From NCBI RefSeq assembly GCF_018398875.1, contig NZ_JAGWDK010000008.1, positions 245,603-309,602 of the forward strand: DNA of 64,000 nt, in the 5' to 3' direction. Each line of letters opens with the position of its first letter. Within the stretch, counting starts at the first letter, position 1. The translations under genes were made by a program, and so were the position numbers. The notes below the pieces were generated by a model. It did no database searches. It worked only from the letters and a program-made list of their open reading frames with translations, and was not told the DNA's origin. Positions 9,831 to 19,900 of the stretch are shown in pieces. This DNA is from Bradyrhizobium sp. sGM-13 (GTDB lineage: Bacteria; Pseudomonadota; Alphaproteobacteria; Rhizobiales; Xanthobacteraceae).

Positions 9831-10706
9831 CTATTGCACCTTCCTGGAGAACAGCTCCTCCTGGATGCGCTCCTCGACCGGAGCCAACACCTCCTCCTGC
9901 ATTTTGAAACTCTTGACCGAGACCAGGCGCTCGTAGTCCTGCAGTTTCCGCAGAGCGGCCTTCTGGTCCGGCGACATCTTGGAAACCAACAGCTTGCCGC
10001 CCTCGGTCAGCGCGCTGAGCCGGTTCCGAAGGTCGGGTTCGATCTCATCCGGGTGGCCATATTCGAAGCCGGCCTTCTTCATCTCGCGCTGCCAATATCC
10101 AAGCGCGGCCTTCATCCGGGGGTCCTTGTTGATCAGCGCGTCCTGAGGATTGTAATGGGTGGCCTTCAACTGATCAGGTTTGAATGTTTCAGTGAGAGCC
10201 TGGCGCGTGCAACCACCAGTCCGCGACAAATCCTCGATCTCCAAAGCGACCGCGAGGGAGCTGCTCACGTCGTCTCCCAGCAACGCGCGATTGTAAGCGA
10301 CCTGATCCGCCGGGGCGAGCTTGCGGAAAATTTGCACATTGCGTTCTCCGAGGCCAACGCGGGCGGGACTGTAGCCGGTGGCAAGCTGAGGCGGCAAACC
10401 GGTATAGAAGGTAGTTACGCCAAAGCCATAACGATTGACGAACTCCTCCTCACTGAGGCCTGGAAGGCGTTTGTCCGCCGCCATACCCGCTCGCACCGTG
10501 TTGTGGTCGGCCGCAATGTATTGGAAGCCTTGTTCGCGCATGCAACGCGCGATCAGTTCCTCGGTTTTTTCGATCGCCTGGACCAGCTCGCGTGGCGACA
10601 TGCCGAATTCCTCGGTGCCGAGGCCCTTCGGTGCCTGCGCCTGCGCCGCGGCGATCGCTGGCGCGAGCAGGACGGCGAATACGCCCATGTAAATTGCCCT
10701 CTTCAT
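9831..10706 (-). CDS. Secreted protein of unknown function in export locus
   Basis: This is a 291-aa protein with a clear signal peptide (MKRAIYMGVFAVLLAPAIAA, cleavage near AAAQA). ATG 10706 is chosen because GGAAAGGAT lies just upstream and the signal peptide begins there; the longer frame to 10751 adds only charged residues. The mature part is helical and polar, with the motif RCMREQGFQY near the N side and a related MKKAGFEY near residue 220. I do not know a named domain. Its place directly before the adaptor gene suggests a role with the exporter, for example as a periplasmic partner or substrate. That is inference. Confidence 0.7.
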   Translation of the reverse strand: MKRAIYMGVFAVLLAPAIAAAQAQAPKGLGTEEFGMSPRELVQAIEKTEELIARCMREQGFQYIAADHNTVRAGMAADKRLPGLSEEEFVNRYGFGVTTFYTGLPPQLATGYSPARVGLGERNVQIFRKLAPADQVAYNRALLGDDVSSSLAVALEIEDLSRTGGCTRQALTETFKPDQLKATHYNPQDALINKDPRMKAALGYWQREMKKAGFEYGHPDEIEPDLRNRLSALTEGGKLLVSKMSPDQKAALRKLQDYERLVSVKSFKMQEEVLAPVEERIQEELFSRKVQ

Positions 10707-10762
10707 GGCGCTATCCTTTCCAATAGCGAACCTCGCATGCGGCCGGTACACCCCGGTACATG

Positions 10763-11059
10763 TCAGTCCGTCCCGACAATCTTTCCGGTCTCGATGTCGA
10801 CGAAGACGTCCTTCTCGCCCTGTTCCGGTGATTGGATCTCGATCACGTAGACATTCTTGCCGCGCTTCTTCTCGATCACTACGTCCGTGACTTCGCCGGG
10901 GATGCGTTCAAGCGCAATCTTCTTCGCTTGTTCTTCCGTGATTTTTGCCGCAGGCTGCGCACGCTCTTTCGAAGGACCTGGCTGCTGCGCCTGCGCGACG
11001 GTCATGGCTGGCGCAAGAAGAAGGCTGGCGAGCAGGCCCCAGTGGATCGTCCTCTTCAT
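10763..11059 (-). CDS. Small secreted PepSY-domain protein
   Basis: This 98-aa protein has a signal peptide (MKRTIHWGLLASLLLAPAMT, cleavage near AQAQ) and a single PepSY-type domain (AKKIALERIPGEVTDVVIEK, ending in DVFVDIETGKIVGTD). PepSY domains are small periplasmic modules, often thought to inhibit peptidases or to tune two-component sensors. The start is ATG 11059, with GGAAAGGAT upstream. The leader and first codons (GGAAAGGAT, GCC, ATGAAGAG) closely match those of the gene at 10706, which suggests local duplication of the 5' end. Its tail resembles the C terminus of the next upstream gene product. Confidence 0.8.
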   Translation of the reverse strand: MKRTIHWGLLASLLLAPAMTVAQAQQPGPSKERAQPAAKITEEQAKKIALERIPGEVTDVVIEKKRGKNVYVIEIQSPEQGEKDVFVDIETGKIVGTD

Positions 11060-11339
11060 GGCGGCATCCTTTCCGATCAAGAACCCCATGGAAACTCGTG
11101 TTCTGCTTTCCGTTATCAGAATGTCCACGAACGCGGATCTTTCTCGCCGTATTCGCTGGACATTGCCTCCAACGCAATAGACCCCGGCGCCGCTTGCGCT
11201 CCATTTCCATCTGTTGGCCGTTCGCCGAAGGCGGCTGCAACGCGGTGGAGCTGGTCCCGCGCCGGTCAATCACCCGGCGACGAGGAGCGCAGCTTTCGTA
11301 TGCTCAGCACATCACGGCCGTGGACGACGCGAACAACGG

Positions 11340-12473
11340 TTACTTATCCGTGCCCACCACCTTTCCTGATTCGATATCAACGAAGACATCGGTTTCCACT
11401 CCGTCTTTTGTGGCAATGATCTCTACGGCGTAGACATTGTGTTTGCCGTATCTCTCGATCTTCATCGACGTGATCTTGCCCGGGACTTCCTTGAGTGCGG
11501 TTTCCTTCGCTACCGCCGAGCTGACTTTCGCAACCGGTGGCACCGTCTGCTTCCGAGGCTCCCGATGGTGTTTTCCAAAGCTCCCCATGTCCGTGCCGGG
11601 CAATGCGTCGGACGCAACCAGCTCACCATCCGAGGTGTCCTTGACGAGTCCCACGCCAGGGCACCACCACTTGTCCGTGATATCGGATGGATTGGTGAGG
11701 CTATACTCGCGTGTTCTCACACAATCACTAAAGGTCCCGGCTGGAACGGTCATTGTGATCCCGCGTTCCATGTTTTCTGTGAAGCCATACGCCTCGGCCT
11801 CGTGCCCGTCGAAGATGTACTTGTCACCGACGGTGAAGGTCCCAGGCATCAGCAAGCCGGGCTCGGCGATACCGTTGCCATCGGGGTCGCCGACACGCCA
11901 GGTCCCGGCAAAGACCTTGCGTCCTACTTGGTCTATCTCCCAGCTCACTTCGCCGAACGTGTACAGGGCGTTGGTCGTCTTATCCATGCAGAACCAGTTT
12001 TCCGCCCGCTGGTCCAATACGCCGTCGTAGAACTCCTCTTCCTGGACGACGCCACATTCGAACTTGCCAATACCCGGAACATCAAATGGTTCGGTCTTGT
12101 CGAGAACCTGGACTTCTATCCGTAGGAGTCCATGTGGATGGTTTCGATTCTCCATGATGTATCGAAAGCCTGGCTTGAGTGGAAAATAGAGCGGGTTGTG
12201 TCCACTTGGGACTATGTTTTCCGCCTTCAAGTTCCAGTCTTTGAGTGACGAAAAATCGACTCGGGCGCCGCTCTGGGTGCGCCCTGGCAGATCCTTGTAT
12301 TCCCGCCCCATAGCGCTGTCGCCATGCAGACCGAGCCAAGTGCCGCCGACCAGCATGAACCCGGCCGCGGTCAAGACGGTGCCCACCCTGAGTGCAGCAC
12401 GCCACCTGGCCAGCCGGCTGGATTGCCCCCTAGCCGTCTTCATCTGTCGCTCCAGTCCCTGCTTGTCGAACAT
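11340..12473 (-). CDS. Membrane-anchored protein with C-terminal PepSY domain
   Basis: This 377-aa protein has one TM or signal anchor (about 25-48, VGTVLTAAGFMLVGGTWLGL). A periplasmic beta-rich region of about 250 residues follows, and residues 310-377 are PepSY-like (ALKEVPGKITSMKIERYGKH, ending DVFVDIESGKVVGTDK). The middle region has Cys-containing turns (FECGVV, ENWFCMD, WWCPGVGLV) and recalls secreted proteins of unknown function with ligand-binding beta sheets. It shares its C-terminal module with the 98-aa protein downstream. Both lie in the minus-strand export locus and are probably co-transcribed with the RND genes. Function unknown. Confidence 0.75.
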   Translation of the reverse strand: MFDKQGLERQMKTARGQSSRLARWRAALRVGTVLTAAGFMLVGGTWLGLHGDSAMGREYKDLPGRTQSGARVDFSSLKDWNLKAENIVPSGHNPLYFPLKPGFRYIMENRNHPHGLLRIEVQVLDKTEPFDVPGIGKFECGVVQEEEFYDGVLDQRAENWFCMDKTTNALYTFGEVSWEIDQVGRKVFAGTWRVGDPDGNGIAEPGLLMPGTFTVGDKYIFDGHEAEAYGFTENMERGITMTVPAGTFSDCVRTREYSLTNPSDITDKWWCPGVGLVKDTSDGELVASDALPGTDMGSFGKHHREPRKQTVPPVAKVSSAVAKETALKEVPGKITSMKIERYGKHNVYAVEIIATKDGVETDVFVDIESGKVVGTDK

Positions 12474-12580
12474 CTCAATGCCCTCCAGTCGCGGGCGGCG
12501 GTCCGGCCACGTGTCGCCCTAGGTTGCGGAAGTGTTCAGCCGTATGTGGCCGATGGGCTGATCTGACATTTCTCGCGGGT

Positions 12581-13279
12581 TCATCTCCCCCTCGCCGTGG
12601 TGAAGCCTGCTTCGATGAATGACCGATTGCCGTCCTTCGCCACGGTTCCGATTGCGAATTTGTAGGCCTTGCCCGAGCGCAAGAACCCTTCAGGTATCGT
12701 GAAGGATCTTGCCGAACCGGGCAGAACTGCCCGGATTTCGTAGGACGAGCCGGTTTGCTCGATAACGACGGCGCAGGCCTCGATTCCCTCCGGCACAGAC
12801 CAGCGTAGGGTCATCGCGGTGGCGGGTACGTCTTTCTGATCAGGCCGTGGATATTCGAACGCGGCGGGTTTTGGGAACAGGTGACTCAACCGCGCCTCAC
12901 CGCGCAGGCTCGCACCCTTGGTCGTCGTTCCCTCAAAACGATATGCACCCGCCGGAAAATCTGCCCGCACAATCCCGTCGTCGGCAGGCTCGGGCGATTC
13001 GAGCGCAAGGCTGCGAATTCCCAGCTTCGAGTCCGGCGTTCTGAGATCGATCACCGTGCGCTCACTGGGCGCCAATACCTTCAGCGCAGCCAGCCCATCC
13101 TCCGCGCCGGTTATCTCGAACCGGATCTCGGCATCGTGATCCTGTACATTGCGTTCGAGGTAAACGGAGAGCCTTTGAAATCGACCATCCTCGGCCCCGG
13201 CTGCCACCGGATGCGCAAGAGCGGTTAATGTTGCAGCGGCGGCGACAACCCAACTGTTGTGGCGACGCATGGATTTCAT
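12581..13279 (-). CDS. Secreted beta-sandwich protein of unknown function
   Basis: This 232-aa protein has a signal peptide (about 1-28, cleavage near AAGAED). The mature part is rich in short beta strands: one domain from about 35-130, then a fibronectin-III-like one (about 135-230, with TAMTLRWSVPEG and YKFAIGTVAKDG). No enzyme motif is seen. Its start lies one base from the stop codon of the RND permease gene upstream, so it is translated from the same transcript and probably serves the pump, perhaps as a periplasmic accessory. No specific family is recognised. Confidence 0.7.
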   Translation of the reverse strand: MKSMRRHNSWVVAAAATLTALAHPVAAGAEDGRFQRLSVYLERNVQDHDAEIRFEITGAEDGLAALKVLAPSERTVIDLRTPDSKLGIRSLALESPEPADDGIVRADFPAGAYRFEGTTTKGASLRGEARLSHLFPKPAAFEYPRPDQKDVPATAMTLRWSVPEGIEACAVVIEQTGSSYEIRAVLPGSARSFTIPEGFLRSGKAYKFAIGTVAKDGNRSFIEAGFTTARGR

Positions 13280-13280
13280 G

Positions 13281-16200
13281 TCATGCGCTCCCAGATGCTT
13301 GCACCGCAGCCGAAGCAGTCGGTCGATCCGTCGACGGGCTCGTACCGCGACCGAAACGCAGATAAAATGCGGGCAAGATAAAGAGGTTGAGCAGCGTCGA
13401 TGTCACGAGGCCGCCCAGAATGACTACCGCCATCGGATATTCGACCTCGTGGCCCGGCAGGTCGCCGAAAATGATCAGCGGCAGGATCGCGAGCCCGGCG
13501 GCTCCGGTCGTCATCAGGATCGGCCGTAACCGCTCGCTCGCACCACGAAGCACGAGCCCCATGCCGAACGTCTCTCCTTCATGACGTTCCAGATGCTGGA
13601 AGCGGTTGATCATGATGATCCCGTTGCGAGCGGCGATGCCGAGCACCGTCAGGAAACCGATCAACGAGCCAAGGGAAATCACGCCGCCAGCGAGCCACGC
13701 CGCCAGGACACCGCCCACGAGCGCCGAAGGAAGGGTCAGAAAACTGAGCGTTGCCAGACGCCAGCTACCAAAAGACTGTTGCAGAAGTACGAATATGACG
13801 GCGAGCGCCAGCACGGCCAACAGTTGGAGGCGGTTGCGGGCGGCGCTCAGTTCCTGATACTCGCCTTGCAGCACCGCGTAATAGCCGAGTGGAAACGTCA
13901 ACTTCTGCAAACGCGACTGCACGTCGCGAGCGACCGCGCCGAGATCGCGGCCCCGGACATTCGCCTGCACGTCGATCCGGCGGGAGCTCGCCTCACGCTT
14001 GATGACATTTGGCGTCGGTCCAATATCGACGTCTGCCACTTCCGCCAACTGGACGCGGTGCCCGGTCGGAGTGTCGATCAGCATCTCGCGAACCGAGTCC
14101 ACGCTTCGGCGGAACTCCTCCGCGGTCCACACCTGCACGTCGTAGGTGCGTCCTTCGATGAAGATGTCGCCGACCTCGGTTCCGGCCATCAGCGACGCGG
14201 AGGCACGCCGAACGTCGCCCGGCTTCAGACCATAGCGTTGCGCCTCGTCCAACTTCACCGTCACCTGAATGTGCGGCACTTCGACCATCAGCTCCTTGTG
14301 CAGGTTGACGAGGTCGGGAACATCAGCGAGTGCCGCGCGGACCTCGTCCGCCTTGTCCCGCAGGACGTCAAGATCCGGGCCGAAAATGCGCACGACGATC
14401 GCCTCGCCAGCGCCGGTCAGCACCTCGCGGATGCGCTCCTTCAGATAGGTCTGCACATCGCGGTAGAGGCCGGGATAGCCATCCACCATTTCCTCGATCT
14501 TGGCATACGTCTTGTCGTAGTCGGCCTCCTTGCTGATGCTGATCCAGTTCTCGCCGAAATTGACGCCGACGACCTCATCGGCAGCAAACGCCTGGCCAAT
14601 ATGCGCACCGAAATTGCGCACGCCCGGAATGGCGCGCAACTCCTTGCTCGCGCGGGTCGTGATACGCAGCATCTCGGGAAGTGACGCGTCGGGCGTGGTT
14701 ACCCAGTGCATCAGGAAGTCGCGCTCCTTGAACGAAGGCAGCAGCGAGTGGCCGAGGAGCGGCCAAACACTGATCCCCGAGAGCGTCACGACCGCGATAG
14801 CGACGTAGGCCATGCGCGGTGTCCGGGTGACACGTTCCAGCAAGGGCGCATAGTGGCGCAGCAGCCAGACGACGACAGGTGATTCACGCCCTTCGAGTTG
14901 CGCGTTACGCAACAGAATCAGGCAGAGCGCCGGCGTTACCGTCATCGCCAGGACGAGCGAGGCTGCAATCGCCAGCACATAGGCAGCAATCAGCGGCTTG
15001 AAGAAGGATCCGGCCAGGCCTTCCATGAACAGGACAGGGACCACGGCAGCGACCACGATGAGGGTCGCAGAGATGATCGGCGCCCGCACCTCGAGCGAAG
15101 CATCCAAAATGATGCGCGCCGTGCTTCGCGTATCGCCTGCCCGCCGCGCCAGACGCAGGCGGCGCATGATGTTCTCGACGTCGATGATCGCGTCGTCGAC
15201 GACGATCCCCAACGCAATTACGAAGCCCGCCAGGGTCATTGTGTTGACCGACGCGCCGGACATGGACAGGACCAGCCCGGCTGCGAGTAGCGACAGCGGA
15301 ATGGCGACGATACAGACGATCGCGGTGCGCCATTCGTAAAGGAAGATGAGTATGATTCCGGCGACCAGCACGCAGCTCAGCAACAGCGCCCATGACAGGT
15401 TGCTAATCGAATCCTCGACGAAAGTTGCCGGCCGGAAGATCGTCGTATCGATCTCAATTCCCGGAAGGCCGGGCTTCATCCTCTCCAGCGCCTCCTCCAC
15501 CCCGCGGGTAACGGCGAGCGTGTTGCCCCAGGGGAACTTTTCGACGATGAGCATGAGGCCTGGACCGTCATTGATAACGGCATCGCCGATCATGCCCTGC
15601 GGCGCATAGACAAGATCGGCTACATCGCTCAGCAATAGTAGCGGCTTGCCGCCCTGTGCGCTCAGCGGCACCCTGGCGAGCGTTTCGGGTGTAACGCCGG
15701 CGGCGGCGAAGCGGAGTTGAAAGCGCTGATTGGGTGTTTCGACGAAGCCGCCGGTACCGATGTGTGCGCCGCGGGCATAGCGCAACAGGCCAACATCGAG
15801 GGCATCGGAAACCGCCTCCTGAACCTGGTCAAGGGTAACGTTCGCGGCCGCCAACCGCTTCGGATCAACCATAACCTGAAGCATCTTGAGCTGCTCCCCC
15901 CAGATCGCGATATTCGCAACGCCGGGAACGCCAAGCAGCCGCTGCCGGATGGTCCAATAGGCCAGCATCGACAGGTCCATCACTGACTTGTCCTGGGACG
16001 TAATGCCAATTTTCATGATCCGGCTGGTCGAAGACAGCGGCGGCATCATGAAAGGCGGCGAGGCCCACGTCGGCAACGTCTTGCTCGCGAGTACCATTCG
16101 CTCGCTGACCAGTTGCCGTGCGCGAATTTCGTCGGCCCCGGACTTGAAGATCAGGAGGATCGACGACAATTGCGGCACCGACTTCGAACGCATCACCTCG

Positions 16201-16436
16201 ATGTTCGGGACACCGTTCAGCGCGTTTTCCAGCGGTACGGTGACGAGTTGTTCAACTTCGGCAGGTGAAAGTCCAAGACAGATGGTCTGAATCTCGACCC
16301 GCGGCGGCGCGAATTCCGGGAAGACGTCCACGGGCACATCCTGCAGGCGTGCGACGCCAAACCAGGTCAGCACCACGCCAAGGGCGAGCACGAGATAACG
16401 AAAGCGCAGACTAGAAGCAACAATCAGCCTCATCAT
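13281..16436 (-). CDS. RND efflux permease (CusA/CzcA-like), second of two
   Basis: This 1051-aa inner-membrane proton-driven exporter has the RND layout: TM1 at 12-30, a large porter loop, TM2-6 (about 330-480), a second porter loop, and TM7-12 near the C terminus. The TM4 proton-relay motif is [11 protein letters not shown] with both Asp residues present. TM10 has GIAARNGI, the form seen in heavy-metal-type RND pumps. Length and motifs fit the CzcA/CusA branch, but I cannot separate metal from organic substrates. Adaptor proteins of normal size are absent nearby. The adjacent adaptor-like protein at 16497 is very short. Confidence 0.9.
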   Translation of the reverse strand: MMRLIVASSLRFRYLVLALGVVLTWFGVARLQDVPVDVFPEFAPPRVEIQTICLGLSPAEVEQLVTVPLENALNGVPNIEVMRSKSVPQLSSILLIFKSGADEIRARQLVSERMVLASKTLPTWASPPFMMPPLSSTSRIMKIGITSQDKSVMDLSMLAYWTIRQRLLGVPGVANIAIWGEQLKMLQVMVDPKRLAAANVTLDQVQEAVSDALDVGLLRYARGAHIGTGGFVETPNQRFQLRFAAAGVTPETLARVPLSAQGGKPLLLLSDVADLVYAPQGMIGDAVINDGPGLMLIVEKFPWGNTLAVTRGVEEALERMKPGLPGIEIDTTIFRPATFVEDSISNLSWALLLSCVLVAGIILIFLYEWRTAIVCIVAIPLSLLAAGLVLSMSGASVNTMTLAGFVIALGIVVDDAIIDVENIMRRLRLARRAGDTRSTARIILDASLEVRAPIISATLIVVAAVVPVLFMEGLAGSFFKPLIAAYVLAIAASLVLAMTVTPALCLILLRNAQLEGRESPVVVWLLRHYAPLLERVTRTPRMAYVAIAVVTLSGISVWPLLGHSLLPSFKERDFLMHWVTTPDASLPEMLRITTRASKELRAIPGVRNFGAHIGQAFAADEVVGVNFGENWISISKEADYDKTYAKIEEMVDGYPGLYRDVQTYLKERIREVLTGAGEAIVVRIFGPDLDVLRDKADEVRAALADVPDLVNLHKELMVEVPHIQVTVKLDEAQRYGLKPGDVRRASASLMAGTEVGDIFIEGRTYDVQVWTAEEFRRSVDSVREMLIDTPTGHRVQLAEVADVDIGPTPNVIKREASSRRIDVQANVRGRDLGAVARDVQSRLQKLTFPLGYYAVLQGEYQELSAARNRLQLLAVLALAVIFVLLQQSFGSWRLATLSFLTLPSALVGGVLAAWLAGGVISLGSLIGFLTVLGIAARNGIIMINRFQHLERHEGETFGMGLVLRGASERLRPILMTTGAAGLAILPLIIFGDLPGHEVEYPMAVVILGGLVTSTLLNLFILPAFYLRFGRGTSPSTDRPTASAAVQASGSA

Positions 16437-16496
16437 CGAGAAGGCATCCTCCCACTCGGGCCGAAGCCGTTATGGAAAAGCGATTTCGGCGGGAAG

Positions 16497-16982
16497 CTAG
16501 TGACCTACCTTCACCTCACTCCCGAAAACTTCCGGCACTCCAGCGGCAAGCACCTTCGTGCCGGCAGGCGGCCCGTCACTCAGGTAAACATTGTCGCCCT
16601 TGATGGTGTCGACCGACACCGCTCCGCGGAAGAAGGTCAGCGGATCGGCGCTGATATAAACCCAGGTTTTTCCGGTCAGGTCGTAGAGGACAGATGAGTA
16701 TGGCACGATCCGTCGACCCGATGGATCCACGCGCACCTCGTCGATCTGGATGCCGAGCCGCTCGGCCGCCTTCGGCGTGAGCGTCACCTTCTTGATCTTC
16801 GCATCAAGCGTGGCCTCGACTCGAGCCGGCGTGCTCTTTTTGACCGTCGACTCCGCGGCCAGTGCCGAGAGACAGAACGCTGCGAGGCACGCGGCAGACG
16901 CCCCGACCATCAATGCGTTGAAGCGAACCATGAGACGTTTCTCCCTTTTGACGGCCTTCGAAGCGGCACAAGCGGCGGTCAT
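16497..16982 (-). CDS. Short RND adaptor-like secreted protein
   Basis: This 161-aa protein carries a signal sequence (from the Met at about residue 18, MVRFNALMVGASAACLAAFC). Its mature part resembles only the C-terminal membrane-proximal part of CusB-type adaptors: LTPKAAERLGIQIDEV, PYSSVLYDLTGKTWVYI, GAVSVDTIKGDNVYLSDG. The lipoyl and helical-hairpin domains of a normal adaptor (about 350-450 aa) are missing. Its start overlaps the stop of the upstream RND gene by four bases (ATGA), so it is expressed with both pumps. It may be a truncated adaptor or a natural mini-adaptor. Confidence 0.7.
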   Translation of the reverse strand: MTAACAASKAVKREKRLMVRFNALMVGASAACLAAFCLSALAAESTVKKSTPARVEATLDAKIKKVTLTPKAAERLGIQIDEVRVDPSGRRIVPYSSVLYDLTGKTWVYISADPLTFFRGAVSVDTIKGDNVYLSDGPPAGTKVLAAGVPEVFGSEVKVGH

Positions 16983-19900
16983 GACGCGTTCTCCATTTCA
17001 AGATCGAGCCGGTCGGCCGTCCAGCCACTGCCGAAGCGCAGGTAAAGCGCCGGCAGCACGAGCAACGTTCCGAGCGTCATGGTAATGACGCCACCCACGA
17101 CCGCCAGCGCGAGCGGATGTGCGATCTCTAGTCCGGCGACATCACCCATGACCGCGAACGGAAGCACCAGAGCGAGCGTCGTTGCCGATGACGCGATGAT
17201 GCTTGGGAACTGCTCCAGCACGCCGCGACGCACCAGCTTTTCGCCGAACAGCTCACCCTCGTTCAATTGCAGATGCTGGAAATGGGCGACCAGACCGACG
17301 CCCTGCCGCACCATCAGTGCGAGCACCGCTGCCAGACCCAACAGAGAACCAAGCGAGAAGTGACCATCATTGATTGCAGCCGCAGCGAGGCCGCCGAGTG
17401 CAGCGACCGGTATGCCGAGCAGCGACAGGGCACTGAGTGTCCAGCTGCGAAGCACCGCTTGCGTCAGAAGGAACATCAACACCGCCGCCGCCACCATGTA
17501 GCCGTATATCGATCGCAGAGCAGCTCGCTGCTCCTTGTATTCGCCGAGCACCTCGGCACGGTGTTCGAACGGAAATGCGACCTGTTTGACATTCCTGGCG
17601 ACATCATCCGCCACATCACCGAGCGCCCGCTCGTCCACTTTCGCGGAAACATCGATACGACGTGAGGACCCCTGTCGCTGGATAATGCTGCTGGCTGGCG
17701 CGATGCTGACGTCTGCAACCTCGGCCAGGCGAACCTGGGACCCGCTCTCGCTGTTGATCATCAGATTCCGAACGTCATCGATGTTGTCGCGCAACTCGGG
17801 TCGCCCCCAGACAACCACGTCGAAAACCTTCTGGTCCTCAAAAAGCGCACCGACGGTGATGCCGCCGACCATCGCGGAGGTCGCCCTGCGGACGTCGCCA
17901 GGCTTCAGGCCGTAAGCGGCCGCGCGATCGACATCCACCTTGACCTCGATCGAGGGTTCTTCGACCTGTAGTTCGACCCGGGGATTTTCGATGCCGCGGA
18001 TCTTCGCCATCAATGCGCGGATCTCCTCCGCCTTGGCGCGAATAATCTCAAGGCTGTTGCCATAGACGCGGACGGTGAGGCTATCCGGATCACCGGTGAG
18101 CGCCTCGCGCAGCTTCGTGGACAGGTATGTCCCAAGCTTGCCGTGCATCCCGGGATAGGTGGTGATGGCAGCTTCGACGGCATCCACCGTTTTCTCACGA
18201 TCGGCCTTCGGATCGATGTTGACCCATACATGCCCCAAATTGACGTCCGTCGCGCGTTCGCAGTTGCAAAGCACGGCCCGTCCGAGATTGGCGAAAGCGT
18301 TCTGCACTCCGGGAATCTGCCGCAGATCGCGGATCAGGTTCTCGGTCGATCGGGTCATTGCCTGCAGCGACGTTCCGGGCGGCCCCTGCCACTCGATCAC
18401 CAGATCCGTCTCTCTGAAGCTGGGCACCATATTGCGTTCGAGCGGGCTCCAGAGCGCGAAGCAGGCGATCGCCGCCACGACGCAGGCGCCGATGCAGGCG
18501 AGCGGCGCGTGGATGACGCGGCCGACGATCCGATCGAAAGGCCTGGCCAATCTATCGATGACCCAACCGGCCGTCGGCGTCAGTGGCGCATTGGCGAGCA
18601 GCACCGCGGCCAGCGCGGGGGTCACGATCAACACCACCAGCATCGAGATGGAAACGGCGGCGATATAGGCCCAGGCCATCGGCGTAAAGAACGCGGCGGA
18701 CCGGCTGTACATGAAAAGAACGGGCAGCACTGCGAGCACGACGATCAGCGACGCGTACAGCATCGGCCGACGCGTTTCCAGCATCGCGTGGACGACGACC
18801 AAGAAGCCGGACCGACCATCGCGTTGCTGCGCACGTAGGCGATGCAACACATTTTCGACGTCGATGATGCTGTCATGGACGATGACGCCGGACGCCATCA
18901 GCAGGCCGGCGACGACTATCATGCTGAGCGGAATTCCGGCAGCCTTCAACAGCAGTTCAGCGCAGACGAACGACAACGAGATCGCGACCACGGCGACAAC
19001 CGCGGCCCTCCAACTGCCCATCAGAAGTCCAAGCACGACGGCGGCAAGGATAATCGAAACGAGCATGGCCTTGCCCAGATTGCTGGTCGCGCGTTCGATG
19101 AAGCTCGCGGGGTGGTAGATGGTCGTATTGATCTCGATACCGGGCAGCCCGGGTTTCAGCTCGTTGAGCGCGCGTTCAATGCCGCGCGTCACGTCCACTG
19201 TGTTGAAGCCGGGAAACTTCTCGATAGCCACCATCAGGCCGGGGTCTTCGCCGACGATGGCGTCTCCGATCAGCGCCTGATGACCCTCCACGAGATAAGC
19301 GACATCGCCGACACTCACGGTCGTACCGCTCAGCGGCACCTTGGCGAAGGTACCCACGGTGGAGATCGGCAGTTGGTGACGGATGTTGAGCCGTTGGTTC
19401 GGCGTCTCGATGAAGCCGCCGGTGCCAGGCGTGGACGAGCTTAGGTAGGTGAGCGGCGAGGACCACACCGCCTCTCCGGTCGTCTTGATCACTTGCTCGA
19501 GCTTGACGCCCCTTTTGTTCAGGTTCCGGGCATCGACAAGCACCTGTACCTGCCGGTCGCGCTGACCCCATATCGACACATTTGCTACGCCCGGAACTCC
19601 AGCGAGGCGCGGCGCGATGTTCCAGCGCGCCTGAATGGACATGTCGATCAGCGAAACGGATTTCGAGCTCAGGCCGATGTTCATCACTCGGCTGGCCGAG
19701 GAAACTGGCTGAAGCATAGTCGGGGGACTGGAGACGTTCGGCAGCGCATGCGCCTGCGTCAGCCGTTCCTGCACCATCTGGCGCGCCTTCATCAGATCGG
19801 TGCCGGGCGCGAAGATCATCTCGATCGTCGAAAGACCCGCCATCGATTCGGACTGGATGACCTGAAGCCATGGGACGCCATTAAGCAGGTCCGCTTCCAG

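Noticed and set aside
13581..14684. Plus-strand 367-codon frame opposite an RND gene
   Set aside because: Composition (His, Asp, Arg, Gln rich) is typical of an antisense shadow. The minus-strand RND protein is unambiguous.
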